A stretch of 12,112 bases of DNA, taken from positions 1 through 12,112 of the forward strand of contig JAEZBZ010000088.1 in assembly GCA_023412745.1 (NCBI GenBank). Direction: 5' to 3'. This stretch comes from Pseudomonadota bacterium. Its GTDB lineage: Bacteria; Pseudomonadota; Alphaproteobacteria; Rhizobiales; Hyphomicrobiaceae. Position numbers and translations under genes: made by a program. The notes under the pieces are model-generated. The model saw nothing but the letters and a program-made list of their open reading frames with translations, did not search any database and was not told where the DNA came from. Shown one piece after another: positions 6,160 through 12,112 of the stretch (positions are counted from its first letter, which is position 1; each line of letters opens with the position of its first letter).

Positions 6160-6422
6160 TTTTTGATTCTGCGCCCCGCCGGCCCAACCCCGCGCGCGTC
6201 GGTTCGACGGACGGCCAGCGCCGGCAGTATTGGCAGCTCGTCGAATCGAGACGACGAGACGACGACCTCAGCTTGAAGCTGAAGCCCGTACGAAGATCCA
6301 GGCAGCCCAGAAGCCGCTTACAGCGGTGGATGACGTGACGCTGTCTCCGCAGGCGACATCGTCAGTATGCTGTAATGGTTGAAGGGAGTGATTCGCACCG
6401 TCGCCGCTTTCGGGAAGATACC
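6160..6422. other. Gene-free stretch between tRNA and nuclease gene
   Basis: No gene is recognised in these 263 bases, in any frame. It holds a short tandem repeat of CGAGACGA around 6248-6267 and a near-perfect dyad, TCAGCTT-G-AAGCTGA (6268-6282), about 140 bases upstream of the nuclease start, which could be an operator. No integrase remnant was recognised. Confidence 0.5.
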
Positions 6423-7568
6423 ATGAACACGCATGTTGAACTCAGGGCAGCCTTGGAGATGCTGGCGGAGCGCGCAGTCGCGATCGCTTCGGTATGTAAG
6501 AATGAGGAAAGTACCAAGCTCTATTTGGTGCTCCCTGTTCTTGAAGCGCTTGGCTACGATCCTGCTGACCCTTACGAAGTCCAACCCGAATACGCTGCTG
6601 ACTTCCGCGCCGACCGGGCAGATCGCGTGGACTTTGCGATTATGCGAGATGGTAAGCCCATTATTGCCATCGAGTGTAAGAAGGTCGGCGTCGATCTGGC
6701 CAGCAATCGAGGCCAACTCCGGTCATATTTCAGCGCTTTGCAGAGCGTGAGATTAGCGATCCTGACCAATGGAGTTCAGTTCGAGTTCTTCGTGGACTGT
6801 GACGAACCAAACGTTATGGATGATGAGCCGTTTCTTACGCTCGACATGACATGTATTGCCACGGGACGTTTGCTTCCAGAACAGATTGAGGCGTTGGGTC
6901 ATATCACAAGCGCAGCCTTTGAACCCTCGACGGTTACAGAACTAGCGAGCTTACGACTGGTTCAGAAGCGACTCCGCGCAGTATTGATTGATGAGGTTCG
7001 CGAACCCTCGGAAGACTTCTGCAGGCTCATTTTGCAGCGTGTTGGCCTCAGGAACCTACGGCGCTCTTCAATCCTGGGCCGTTATCAGTCCCTTGTTCGT
7101 GTTGCCTACGAGGAGGCCATTGTCCGCCCTGTAGTTGAACAACTCAAGATGCGGTCACAGCCTGCGGGCTTCGTGGTCGTGGAAACTCCCGCTTCGAGCG
7201 ATGATCGTATCGCGACAACCGATAGGGAGTTGGCAGTCTATCGCTATGTTTGTCGACGCCTAGCTTATTTGGCGTCGGAAGAGGATCAATTCTCCGCAAT
7301 TGAGCAGGTTCAGTACCGCGACTACATCGGCAAGTTCGTGGTGTTCTACCAAAATGTGCGCAAGGGACGCCTGTTTGATTTCATCGAAGGGGGGAACGGA
7401 TACGATAAGTTCGTTTTCCCTGCCCCTATTGGCGAGATCATCACGAATTGCGTAAGCGACATTGACGAACCGCTGCGAAACACTTTTCTGGCGCGTGTTC
7501 GCGAGCTTGGTTCTGGTCAACCATCGAGTTTGAGGCAACCATCAGCTGGGATAGCGGTTAGTCGATAA
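6423..7568 (+). CDS. Stand-alone HsdR N-terminal-type nuclease
   Basis: This 381-residue protein resembles the nuclease domain of type I restriction subunit R without any helicase. The PD-(D/E)XK pattern is visible: Glu29 in the first helix (KNEESTKLYLVLPVLEALGYD), Asp70 in RVDFAIMRDGKP, the pair Glu84/Lys86 in IIAIECKK, and the supporting Gln98 and Tyr102 of GQLRSYF, as in HsdR. The following LAILTNGVQFEFFVD (111-125) is also typical. The second half is helical and ends in a beta-rich YRDYIGKFVVFYQNVRKGRLFDFI, as in stand-alone family members. The ATG at 6423 has GGGAAG five bases upstream. No hsdM or hsdS lies nearby, so this is not a classical type I system. Such solitary genes occur in prophages and islands and may act in defence, which is inference. 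Codon choice is less GC-biased than in neighbouring genes, and the tRNA-proximal position suggests transfer. Confidence 0.87.
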   Translation: MNTHVELRAALEMLAERAVAIASVCKNEESTKLYLVLPVLEALGYDPADPYEVQPEYAADFRADRADRVDFAIMRDGKPIIAIECKKVGVDLASNRGQLRSYFSALQSVRLAILTNGVQFEFFVDCDEPNVMDDEPFLTLDMTCIATGRLLPEQIEALGHITSAAFEPSTVTELASLRLVQKRLRAVLIDEVREPSEDFCRLILQRVGLRNLRRSSILGRYQSLVRVAYEEAIVRPVVEQLKMRSQPAGFVVVETPASSDDRIATTDRELAVYRYVCRRLAYLASEEDQFSAIEQVQYRDYIGKFVVFYQNVRKGRLFDFIEGGNGYDKFVFPAPIGEIITNCVSDIDEPLRNTFLARVRELGSGQPSSLRQPSAGIAVSR

Positions 7569-7613
7569 AATCCAGTGCTTGGTTCATCTCTGCGGTGGGC
7601 AATGTGATTGCTT

Positions 7614-7640
7614 GTCCGGTGGCATCCCGGTAGACCGGAC
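7614..7640 (+). repeat. Perfect 7-bp inverted repeat downstream of the nuclease gene
   Basis: GTCCGGT (7614-7620) and ACCGGAC (7634-7640) are separated by 13 bases, 45 bases after the nuclease stop. There is no T tract, so it is a weak terminator at best. It may be a recombinase- or protein-binding dyad near the candidate island end. Confidence 0.4.
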
Positions 7641-7741
7641 GGCGCCGTAGGCTCCAGTACTATCGTACAGGGCCCACCAGCAGTTTTCGACACCGGCGTG
7701 CGGCCGCAACCGTGTCCGGGCAAGCCAGCAAGGCCGTTCGC

Positions 7742-8764
7742 ATGCGCGCGATCACCGCTCTCCTGCTCGCTGATGACCGTCCCGGCCACTATCACTTGTC
7801 GGATGGCATCGTCGAGGCTGCGCGTCGTCTGCGGCCGGTCGAGACGGTGCGCATGATGGTGAAGCGGCGCTGGTCCGGGCGCGTTCTGGCGGCTCTGTGC
7901 AATGCCGGCGTTTCCCCGCGATGGCTGCTGCGGGTGGGCTATGGCATCGACGTCAGCGCGTTGCCGAAGGCGGACTTCATCGTTTCGGCAGGTGCGGAGA
8001 TGCTAGCCGCTAACATTGCAGCGTCGCGGCTGCTCGGCGTGCCGAATGTCCACTACGGATCGTTGCGCCAGTTTCGCCCCAAGGACTTCGCGCTTGTGCT
8101 GACCTCATACGCTGAGCACGCGCAAGGACCCGGGCAAGCGATGGTGCTGAAGCCGTCGGCGCTGAAGTTGCCGTCGGGCGCGGGTGGTACGGGTAGGATA
8201 ACAGGCGCGCCACCGCGCGACGCAGCGCTGCTGATCGGTGGTGACTCCGGCGAGTGCCGCTTTACGGACCAGGAATGGCGGGGGCTGCTGGACTTCGTCG
8301 ACGCCACGCACAAAGCGTTTGGCACGCGCTGGCGCATCAGCAATTCGCGCCGCACGGCTTCGAGCACCAGCGACCTGATCGTGCAACGCGTGGCCATCGG
8401 TTCGCCTTCAATCGCGGCGTTCGTCGATGTGCGTACGGCCGGGCCGGGGACGCTCGGCGCAGTGCTGGACGGCGCGGATGTCGTGATCTGCACAGATGAT
8501 TCCAGCTCGATGATTTCCGAGTGCGTCGCTGCGCAATTGCCGGTGATCGGCGTGAGGCCGCAGCATCAGGTGCTTTCGCGGGAAGAGCAGGGCTATCGCG
8601 ATTTCATGACCAGCAACGGCTGGTATCGTTCAGTCGCAATTGCGGACCTTTCCTCAGACCTGCTGCTGCGCGAACTGGCTATCATCACGCCCATGACGGA
8701 AGATCCGTTGGACCGGCTCGCGGCGATCCTGCGCGAGCGCCTGACGGCTGTTTTCGCGGACTGA
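7742..8764 (+). CDS. ELM1-family (mitochondrial-fission ELM1-like) protein
   Basis: This 340-residue protein belongs to the ELM1/DUF1022 family, whose bacterial members resemble GT-B-type glycosyltransferases. Visible features are the N-terminal LLLADDRPGHYHLSDGI (~7-23), ADFIVSAGAEML, PNVHYGSLRQF, the mid-protein glycine turn LLIGGDSGECRF, the helix RWRISNSRRTASS, and the C-terminal nucleotide-sugar-like motif ICTDDSSSMISECVAA. It lacks a signal peptide and is probably cytoplasmic. The bacterial function is unproven; neighbours in other alphaproteobacteria often concern cell-envelope synthesis. The ATG at 7742 starts the conserved domain; a GTG at 7712 would add ten residues. Its stop codon directly abuts the stop of the convergent polyphosphate kinase gene within TGATCA. 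Confidence 0.83.
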   Translation: MRAITALLLADDRPGHYHLSDGIVEAARRLRPVETVRMMVKRRWSGRVLAALCNAGVSPRWLLRVGYGIDVSALPKADFIVSAGAEMLAANIAASRLLGVPNVHYGSLRQFRPKDFALVLTSYAEHAQGPGQAMVLKPSALKLPSGAGGTGRITGAPPRDAALLIGGDSGECRFTDQEWRGLLDFVDATHKAFGTRWRISNSRRTASSTSDLIVQRVAIGSPSIAAFVDVRTAGPGTLGAVLDGADVVICTDDSSSMISECVAAQLPVIGVRPQHQVLSREEQGYRDFMTSNGWYRSVAIADLSSDLLLRELAIITPMTEDPLDRLAAILRERLTAVFAD

Positions 8765-9670
8765 TCAGCCCTTCGCCGGCTTACCCTTGTCTTTCCCGTT
8801 CACCAGCGCATCGCGCACCTTTTCCAGCTCGCGCACCGCTGCCGTATCGAGTTTCGGCATCTGGAGTTCGAGCTTTTCCAGCCGATCGACCAACGTCGCG
8901 GCAACGACCAGACGCGTGAACCACTTGTTGTCGGCGGGCACGACGTACCACGGCGCATTCGCCGTCGCGGTGCCGCGGATCATCGCCTGATAGGCGTCCA
9001 TGTACGCATCCCAACGTTTGCGCGCGTCGACGTCGGACATGTCGAACTTCCAGCGTTTGTCCGGATCATCGATGCGCGCGAGCAGGCGCTGCAATTGCTC
9101 CTTCTTGGACATGTGCAGGAAGAACTTGATGGGCAGCGTGCCCTGGCGGCTCAGATAGCTCTCGTAGTTCGAGATGTCGGTGAGCCGCTGGTCCCAGATG
9201 TCGTCGGTCACGAGTTTTTTGGGCAGCCGTTGTGGCGCCAGAAATTCCGGCTGCACGCGCACCACCAGCGTTTCCTCGTAGTAGGAGCGGTTGAAAATGC
9301 CGATGCGGCCGCGCGACGGCATGACCTTGGACGTGCGCCACATGAAGTCGTGTTGGAGTTCCTGGCGATTAGGCGCGGCGAAGGAGTGAACGTCGCAGCC
9401 TTGCGGATTGACGCCGGACATCACGTGCTTGATGGCGCCGTCCTTGCCCGACGCATCCATGCCCTGCAGGATGACAAGCACCGCCCATTGCCGCGCCGCG
9501 TGCAGCCGTTCCTGCAGCTCGCTCAGGCGTTTAACCGTATTGGCCAGCATGTCCTTCGCATCCGACTTGTTGATGTCGAGATCGCAGGTGTCGGACGGAT
9601 CGATGTCGGTGATCTTGAACGACTTGCCCTTGCGGATGCAGTAGCGCTCGATGATTTCGGCTGGCAGCAT
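8765..9670 (-). CDS. PPK2-family polyphosphate:nucleotide phosphotransferase
   Basis: This 301-residue cytoplasmic kinase moves phosphate between polyphosphate and nucleotides. The Walker A motif GMDASGKDG is at residues 70-78, followed by SGVNPQGCDVHSF (85-97), the region DFMWRTSKVMPSRGRIGIFNRSYYEETLVVRV (108-139) with the Walker B/lid-forming NRSYYEE, and DPDKRWKFDMSDVDARKRWDAYMDAYQ, the conserved C-terminal helix. Length and the N-terminal helix-rich segment fit single-domain PPK2 enzymes of the TIGR03709 type, close to class III members that phosphorylate AMP and ADP. Substrate class cannot be decided by eye. The C-terminal tail (NGKDKGKPAKG) is basic and probably flexible. AAGGA lies seven bases upstream of the ATG. 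A reasonable promoter is present upstream. Confidence 0.93.
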   Translation of the reverse strand: MLPAEIIERYCIRKGKSFKITDIDPSDTCDLDINKSDAKDMLANTVKRLSELQERLHAARQWAVLVILQGMDASGKDGAIKHVMSGVNPQGCDVHSFAAPNRQELQHDFMWRTSKVMPSRGRIGIFNRSYYEETLVVRVQPEFLAPQRLPKKLVTDDIWDQRLTDISNYESYLSRQGTLPIKFFLHMSKKEQLQRLLARIDDPDKRWKFDMSDVDARKRWDAYMDAYQAMIRGTATANAPWYVVPADNKWFTRLVVAATLVDRLEKLELQMPKLDTAAVRELEKVRDALVNGKDKGKPAKG

Positions 9671-9739
9671 GGCAGTGTCCTTGATCGTTCGGTCCCGAAG
9701 GATACGAAGCGCGGGCCCGCGGTGCCAGCCTGCGCTTTG

Positions 9740-9768
9740 ATTTTATGGGATAACCGGCCTTTTGTCGG
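9740..9768 (-). promoter_or_regulatory. Candidate sigma-70-type promoter of the PPK2 gene
   Basis: On the minus strand the -35-like hexamer is CCGACA (9763-9768; 4 of 6 bases) and the -10-like hexamer is TAAAAT (9740-9745; 5 of 6), with a 17-base spacer. It lies 15 bases beyond the stop of the upstream gene and 70 bases before the PPK2 start codon, so the kinase may be transcribed independently. Confidence 0.45.
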
Positions 9769-9783
9769 TGACGACGTGTGTGT

Positions 9784-10269
9784 TCAGCGCAGGGCGGCGG
9801 TGCCGTCCCCGTCCTCGAGCTTGCGCACTTCCACCTTTTCACCCGGCCTGACCGACTGCAGCACGCGCACGTCGTCCAGCGCCTCCGCCCAGATATTGGA
9901 CGGCGACCAAAGACGCAGTTCGCCCTGTTTGGACGTCGGCGTGCGCGCGAACGGGATGCCGATGACGTCGCGATCCGGCGAGAAGGCGATCTCCCCGGTC
10001 TTGGCGATGATCTTGGCACCGCGCTCACGTCCGCTTTCGACGGCTGTATCGAAGAACACCTCGCCCTGGCCCCACAGTTGCGCGGTCGAGAATATTGGGA
10101 GTGCGCGCCAGATGCGGTCGGCGGTCTGCGTGTTCAATAATCGGATGCGGATGTGCGCCCGACCGGCCCGGATGATAGCGTGACGATCGGGCGCGGGCGC
10201 GGCGTCGCGCGCTGACGATGCGGGCGAGGCCGGTTTCTTGGAGCTATGGCGCAGGATGTTGGTCGGCAT
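9784..10269 (-). CDS. Cyclophilin-like-fold protein (TM1367/DUF369-like)
   Basis: This 161-residue protein has a low-complexity first ~32 residues (SSKKPASPASSARDAAPAPD) followed by a ~115-residue domain. The pattern of that domain matches the cyclophilin-like-fold family of small bacterial and archaeal proteins: IRLLNTQTADRIWRALPIFSTAQLWGQGEVFFDT, a short strand GEIAFSPDRDVIGIPFARTP, then ELRLWSPSNIWAEALDDV and VRPGEKVEVRKLE. Members have a cyclophilin-like barrel but generally lack the prolyl isomerase active site, and their function is unknown. The start ATG at 10269 has no clear Shine-Dalgarno sequence; an internal start is not obvious, and upstream frame extension to 10407 runs through the fabF terminator and is rejected. 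It lies in the same direction as PPK2, 113 bases upstream of that gene's start codon. Confidence 0.75.
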   Translation of the reverse strand: MPTNILRHSSKKPASPASSARDAAPAPDRHAIIRAGRAHIRIRLLNTQTADRIWRALPIFSTAQLWGQGEVFFDTAVESGRERGAKIIAKTGEIAFSPDRDVIGIPFARTPTSKQGELRLWSPSNIWAEALDDVRVLQSVRPGEKVEVRKLEDGDGTAALR

Positions 10270-10320
10270 GAACCGATTAGAGCCCGTCAATCGTGGCTCG
10301 CACAAGACATGCGGGGTCCA

Positions 10321-10350
10321 GAAACGCGAAACGGGCGCTGGGCGCCCGTT
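10321..10350 (-). terminator. Likely rho-independent terminator of the fabF-type gene
   Basis: A perfect 9-bp GC-rich stem (10330-10338 with 10342-10350) closes a 3-base loop. Read on the minus strand it is followed by TCGCGTTTC, an interrupted T-rich tail. It lies 67 bases after the synthase stop codon and separates that unit from the cyclophilin-like gene. Confidence 0.6.
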
Positions 10351-10417
10351 GCTGAGGTCTGCTTCGGCGCTACATGGAAGCCGTGGCCTCCATGCGCTGC
10401 GCGTCATTTCGTGATGA

Positions 10418-11665
10418 TCAGTTGGCCGGCGGTTCGGAGAAGATAACCACCGCGTTGAGGCCGCCGAACGCGAACGAGTTCGACATCGTGCGGCGCACCT
10501 TCATGTTGCGGCCAACGTTCGGGATGTAGTCGAGGTCGCAGCCTTCGCCGGCCTCGTCGAGGCCGATCGTGGGCGGAACCCAGCCTTCGTTGATGGCCTT
10601 GATGCAGGCGACAGCCTCGATGCCGCCACCGGCGCCGAGCGGATGGCCGTGCATCGACTTGGTCGACGAAATCGCCAGCTTGTAGGCGTAGTCGCCGAAC
10701 ACTTCCTTGATCGCGTTGGTCTCGTTCAGGTCGTTGATCGCCGTCGCGGTGCCGTGCGCGTTCAGGTAGTCGATATCGGACGGGCCGTAGCCTGCGTCCG
10801 CCAGCGCCAGCTTCATGGCTTCACGCGGACCTTCGACGTCCGGGTTGACCATGTCCTTGCTGTCGGAGGTCATGCCGTAGCCGGTCAGTTCGGCCAGGAT
10901 GGTGGCGCCGCGCTTGCGGGCGTGCTCGTAGTCTTCCAGCACCAGGATACCGGCGCCTTCACCCAGCACCGTGCCGTTGCGCTTCTTGGCGAACGGGAAG
11001 CAGCCTTCCGGCGACAGCACGTGGAGCGCCTGCCACGCTTTCATGGTGCCGTAGTTGATGACGGCTTCAGAAGCGCCGGCGATGGCCACGTCGACCATGC
11101 CATGCTTGATGTAGTCACGCGCCAGGCCGATGGCGTGGGTCGCCGTGGAGCATGCACTGCAGGTCGCGAAGGTCGGCCCCTTGACGCCGTACTCGATGCC
11201 GACGTGCGCCGCCGCCGACGAACCGATGATGCGCAGCAGCGTCAGCGGATGTGTCGCACGCTTGTTGTGGATAAACAGGTCGCGATAGGCGACTTCGTAG
11301 GTCGTCAGGCCGCCAGCACCCGATCCGATGATGCAGGCGGACCGGTACGGATCGACAAACGGGACTTCGAGACCGGACTGCATGACGGCTTCCTCAGCCG
11401 CTGCAGCCGCGAACCAGGAAAAGCGGGCCGCGTGCATGATGATCTTGTCGCGCTTGGTGCCCTTGAGGCGTGCGCGATGGTCGAAGTCCTTGATCTGGGC
11501 CGCGATCAGAATCTTGAGGTCTTCCAGGGGGAAGCCGCCAAGCTCGCTGACGCCGGATTGGCCGCGCTTCATGCCGGCCCAGAAATCCTCGACGTTTTGG
11601 CCGATCGACGTCACCGCGCCCATACCGGTGACAACGACGCGGCGTCCGCCGTTCGTGTTTGTCAT
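10418..11665 (-). CDS. Beta-ketoacyl-ACP synthase, FabF-type, divergent
   Basis: This 415-residue condensing enzyme elongates an acyl-ACP with malonyl-ACP. The thiolase-fold catalytic set is complete: Cys172 in TCSACSTATHAIG, His304 in NAHGTATAINDLNE, and Lys336/His339 in STKSMHGHPLGAGGG. The N-terminus RRVVVTGMGAVTSIG and the loop PFAKKRNGTVLGEGAG are standard FabF. The C-terminal gate motif reads NSFAFGGLNA, where housekeeping FabF normally has NSFGFGGTN, so Gly-to-Ala and Thr-to-Leu changes flank the gating Phe400. It lies 70 bases downstream of its own ACP gene in the same direction. Such pairs resemble nodFE and the very-long-chain fatty-acid (acpXL-linked) clusters of rhizobia, so it may make a special acyl chain rather than bulk lipid; that is inference. 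No strong Shine-Dalgarno sequence is seen at the ATG (11665), though TAGGA lies about 14 bases upstream. Confidence 0.92.
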   Translation of the reverse strand: MTNTNGGRRVVVTGMGAVTSIGQNVEDFWAGMKRGQSGVSELGGFPLEDLKILIAAQIKDFDHRARLKGTKRDKIIMHAARFSWFAAAAAEEAVMQSGLEVPFVDPYRSACIIGSGAGGLTTYEVAYRDLFIHNKRATHPLTLLRIIGSSAAAHVGIEYGVKGPTFATCSACSTATHAIGLARDYIKHGMVDVAIAGASEAVINYGTMKAWQALHVLSPEGCFPFAKKRNGTVLGEGAGILVLEDYEHARKRGATILAELTGYGMTSDSKDMVNPDVEGPREAMKLALADAGYGPSDIDYLNAHGTATAINDLNETNAIKEVFGDYAYKLAISSTKSMHGHPLGAGGGIEAVACIKAINEGWVPPTIGLDEAGEGCDLDYIPNVGRNMKVRRTMSNSFAFGGLNAVVIFSEPPAN

Positions 11666-11735
11666 GTCTAAACTAACGTCCTACCTAGGGCTAAATCGCC
11701 CGGAGATACGCTGGAACCGTGGCGGAAAGCCTGAA

Positions 11736-12017
11736 TTAGGCCTTCGCCGCGCCAGCCGCCGCGCCTGCACCGGCGTTTGCGATGAGCGACTTCACCCGGT
11801 CCACGACGGAGCCGACGGTCTTGAAGTCACCGGCTTCTTCGTTCGCGTTATAGGGGATCTCGATACCGAAGCTGTCTTCGATGTCGAATACGATCATGGC
11901 AAGGTCGAGCGACTCGATCTTGAGGTCCGTCAACGCGGTCGACAAGTTAATGTCGTCGCGCGGTTCTTTCATGTGCTTCTTCAGGATATCGATGATCTTA
12001 GTCGCTACTTCATCCAT
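11736..12017 (-). CDS. Acyl carrier protein, specialised
   Basis: This 93-residue acidic helical protein carries the 4'-phosphopantetheine site at Ser36 within LKIESLDLAMIVFDIED, where housekeeping ACP has LGADSLD, followed by the helix 2-3 region SFGIEIPYNANEE and TVGSVVDRVKSLI. The N-terminal half MDEVATKIIDILKKHMKEPRDDINLS is typical of helix 1. The C-terminus is an Ala/Gly-rich tail (AGAGAAAGAAKA), longer than in the main ACP (~78 residues) and similar in total length to rhizobial special ACPs such as NodF and AcpXL. GGGAG lies a few bases upstream of the ATG (12015-12017). It precedes the FabF-type synthase in one transcription unit and probably serves that enzyme. It is not obviously AcpXL itself, because the sequence around the serine and the C-terminal half differ from the rhizobial AcpXL proteins I recall. 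Confidence 0.9.
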   Translation of the reverse strand: MDEVATKIIDILKKHMKEPRDDINLSTALTDLKIESLDLAMIVFDIEDSFGIEIPYNANEEAGDFKTVGSVVDRVKSLIANAGAGAAAGAAKA

Positions 12018-12030
12018 TTCGCTCTCCCAC

Positions 12031-12081
12031 CCTGCTTTAGCAGGTGCAAACGGGTCGATGTTGCTTGGACCCTCTAGTCCA
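12031..12081 (-). promoter_or_regulatory. Two small inverted repeats upstream of the ACP gene
   Basis: CCTGC-TTTA-GCAGG (12031-12044) would form a 5-bp hairpin directly before the ribosome binding site in the ACP mRNA. TGGAC-N6-GTCCA (12066-12081) is a second dyad further upstream. No confident -35/-10 pair is visible within the window. They could be an operator and a leader hairpin, or chance. Confidence 0.25.
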
Positions 12082-12112
12082 GGCAGGTCCGGAGAACAAG
12101 CTGGGGCGTCAC

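Larger units (their letters stand above)
6150..7679. mobile_element. Candidate small tRNA-linked island bounded by a 10-bp direct repeat
   Basis: The last ten bases of the tRNA gene, GGGCCCACCA (6150-6159), recur exactly at 7670-7679. Upstream of the second copy, 7647-7663 is partly similar (11 of 17 bases) to the tRNA T arm, with a few extra bases before the repeat. Tyrosine-recombinase islands typically integrate in tRNA 3' ends and leave such direct repeats. The 1.5 kb between them carries one defence-type nuclease gene with a lower GC content than the flanks. No integrase is present, so it would be a remnant, or cargo left after deletion, or mobilised in trans. Confidence 0.45.

Noticed and set aside
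6248..6267. CGAGACGA tandem copies as a CRISPR-like or iteron array
   Set aside because: Only about two short units without spacers; too small for either.
6423..7568. Complete type I restriction-modification system
   Set aside because: No helicase domain, hsdM or hsdS is present; only the nuclease-type domain is found.
8762..8767. TGATCA at the ELM1/PPK2 junction as a regulatory palindrome
   Set aside because: It is simply two abutting convergent TGA stop codons.
9706..9737. GC-rich dyad (AAGCGC ... GCGCTT) between the PPK2 start and the cyclophilin-like gene as a terminator
   Set aside because: It lacks a T tract on either strand and lies between the PPK2 promoter candidate and its start codon, so a terminator here is unlikely.
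9095..10183. 362-residue + strand ORF opposite PPK2 and the cyclophilin-like gene
   Set aside because: It is antisense to a gene with clear Walker motifs and shows no recognisable domain.
10643..11671. 342-residue + strand ORF opposite the FabF-type gene
   Set aside because: It is a mirror frame of a complete condensing enzyme and looks like a shadow.

Overview
The window looks like a chromosomal segment of a high-GC alphaproteobacterium, probably of the order Hyphomicrobiales. This is inferred from the RpoD C-terminus, the strong GC bias of the conserved genes, and the specialised acyl carrier protein/ketoacyl synthase pair. No genus can be named from the sequence alone.

Left part (1-2496). 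The end of rpoD and its rho-independent terminator are followed by an accessory two-gene module. One gene encodes a ParA-type ATPase with an N-terminal membrane segment. The other encodes a small protein with a Lys/Ala/Ser-rich tail and a strong ribosome binding site. A perfect 9-bp inverted repeat abuts the predicted parA-like start codon and contains its ribosome binding site. The two genes are less GC-rich than the conserved neighbours. The next 354 bases hold two decayed gene relics: a multiply frameshifted small membrane (channel-like) protein on the + strand and the front half of an ArsR-type regulator on the - strand.

Middle part (2492-6159). This is housekeeping-like content. It contains a protein-L-isoaspartate methyltransferase, a divergent tight three-gene operon (SnoaL/KSI-like protein, GNAT acetyltransferase, nitrilase-superfamily amidase), a convergent secreted SIMPL-domain protein, and a CAT-anticodon tRNA whose identity elements fit tRNA-Ile2 better than elongator tRNA-Met.

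tRNA-linked insert (6160-7679). A stand-alone HsdR N-terminal-type PD-(D/E)XK nuclease lies directly downstream of the tRNA. The last 10 bases of the tRNA gene (GGGCCCACCA) recur as a direct repeat about 100 bases after the nuclease gene. This gives a candidate 1.5-kb island or island remnant without an integrase.

Right part (7742-12017). An ELM1-family gene meets a PPK2-family polyphosphate kinase tail to tail with no intervening base. They are followed by a cyclophilin-like-fold protein, and then, read leftward, an acyl carrier protein gene and a divergent FabF-type ketoacyl-ACP synthase, which look like a dedicated pair. No CRISPR array, rRNA or intact insertion sequence was seen.
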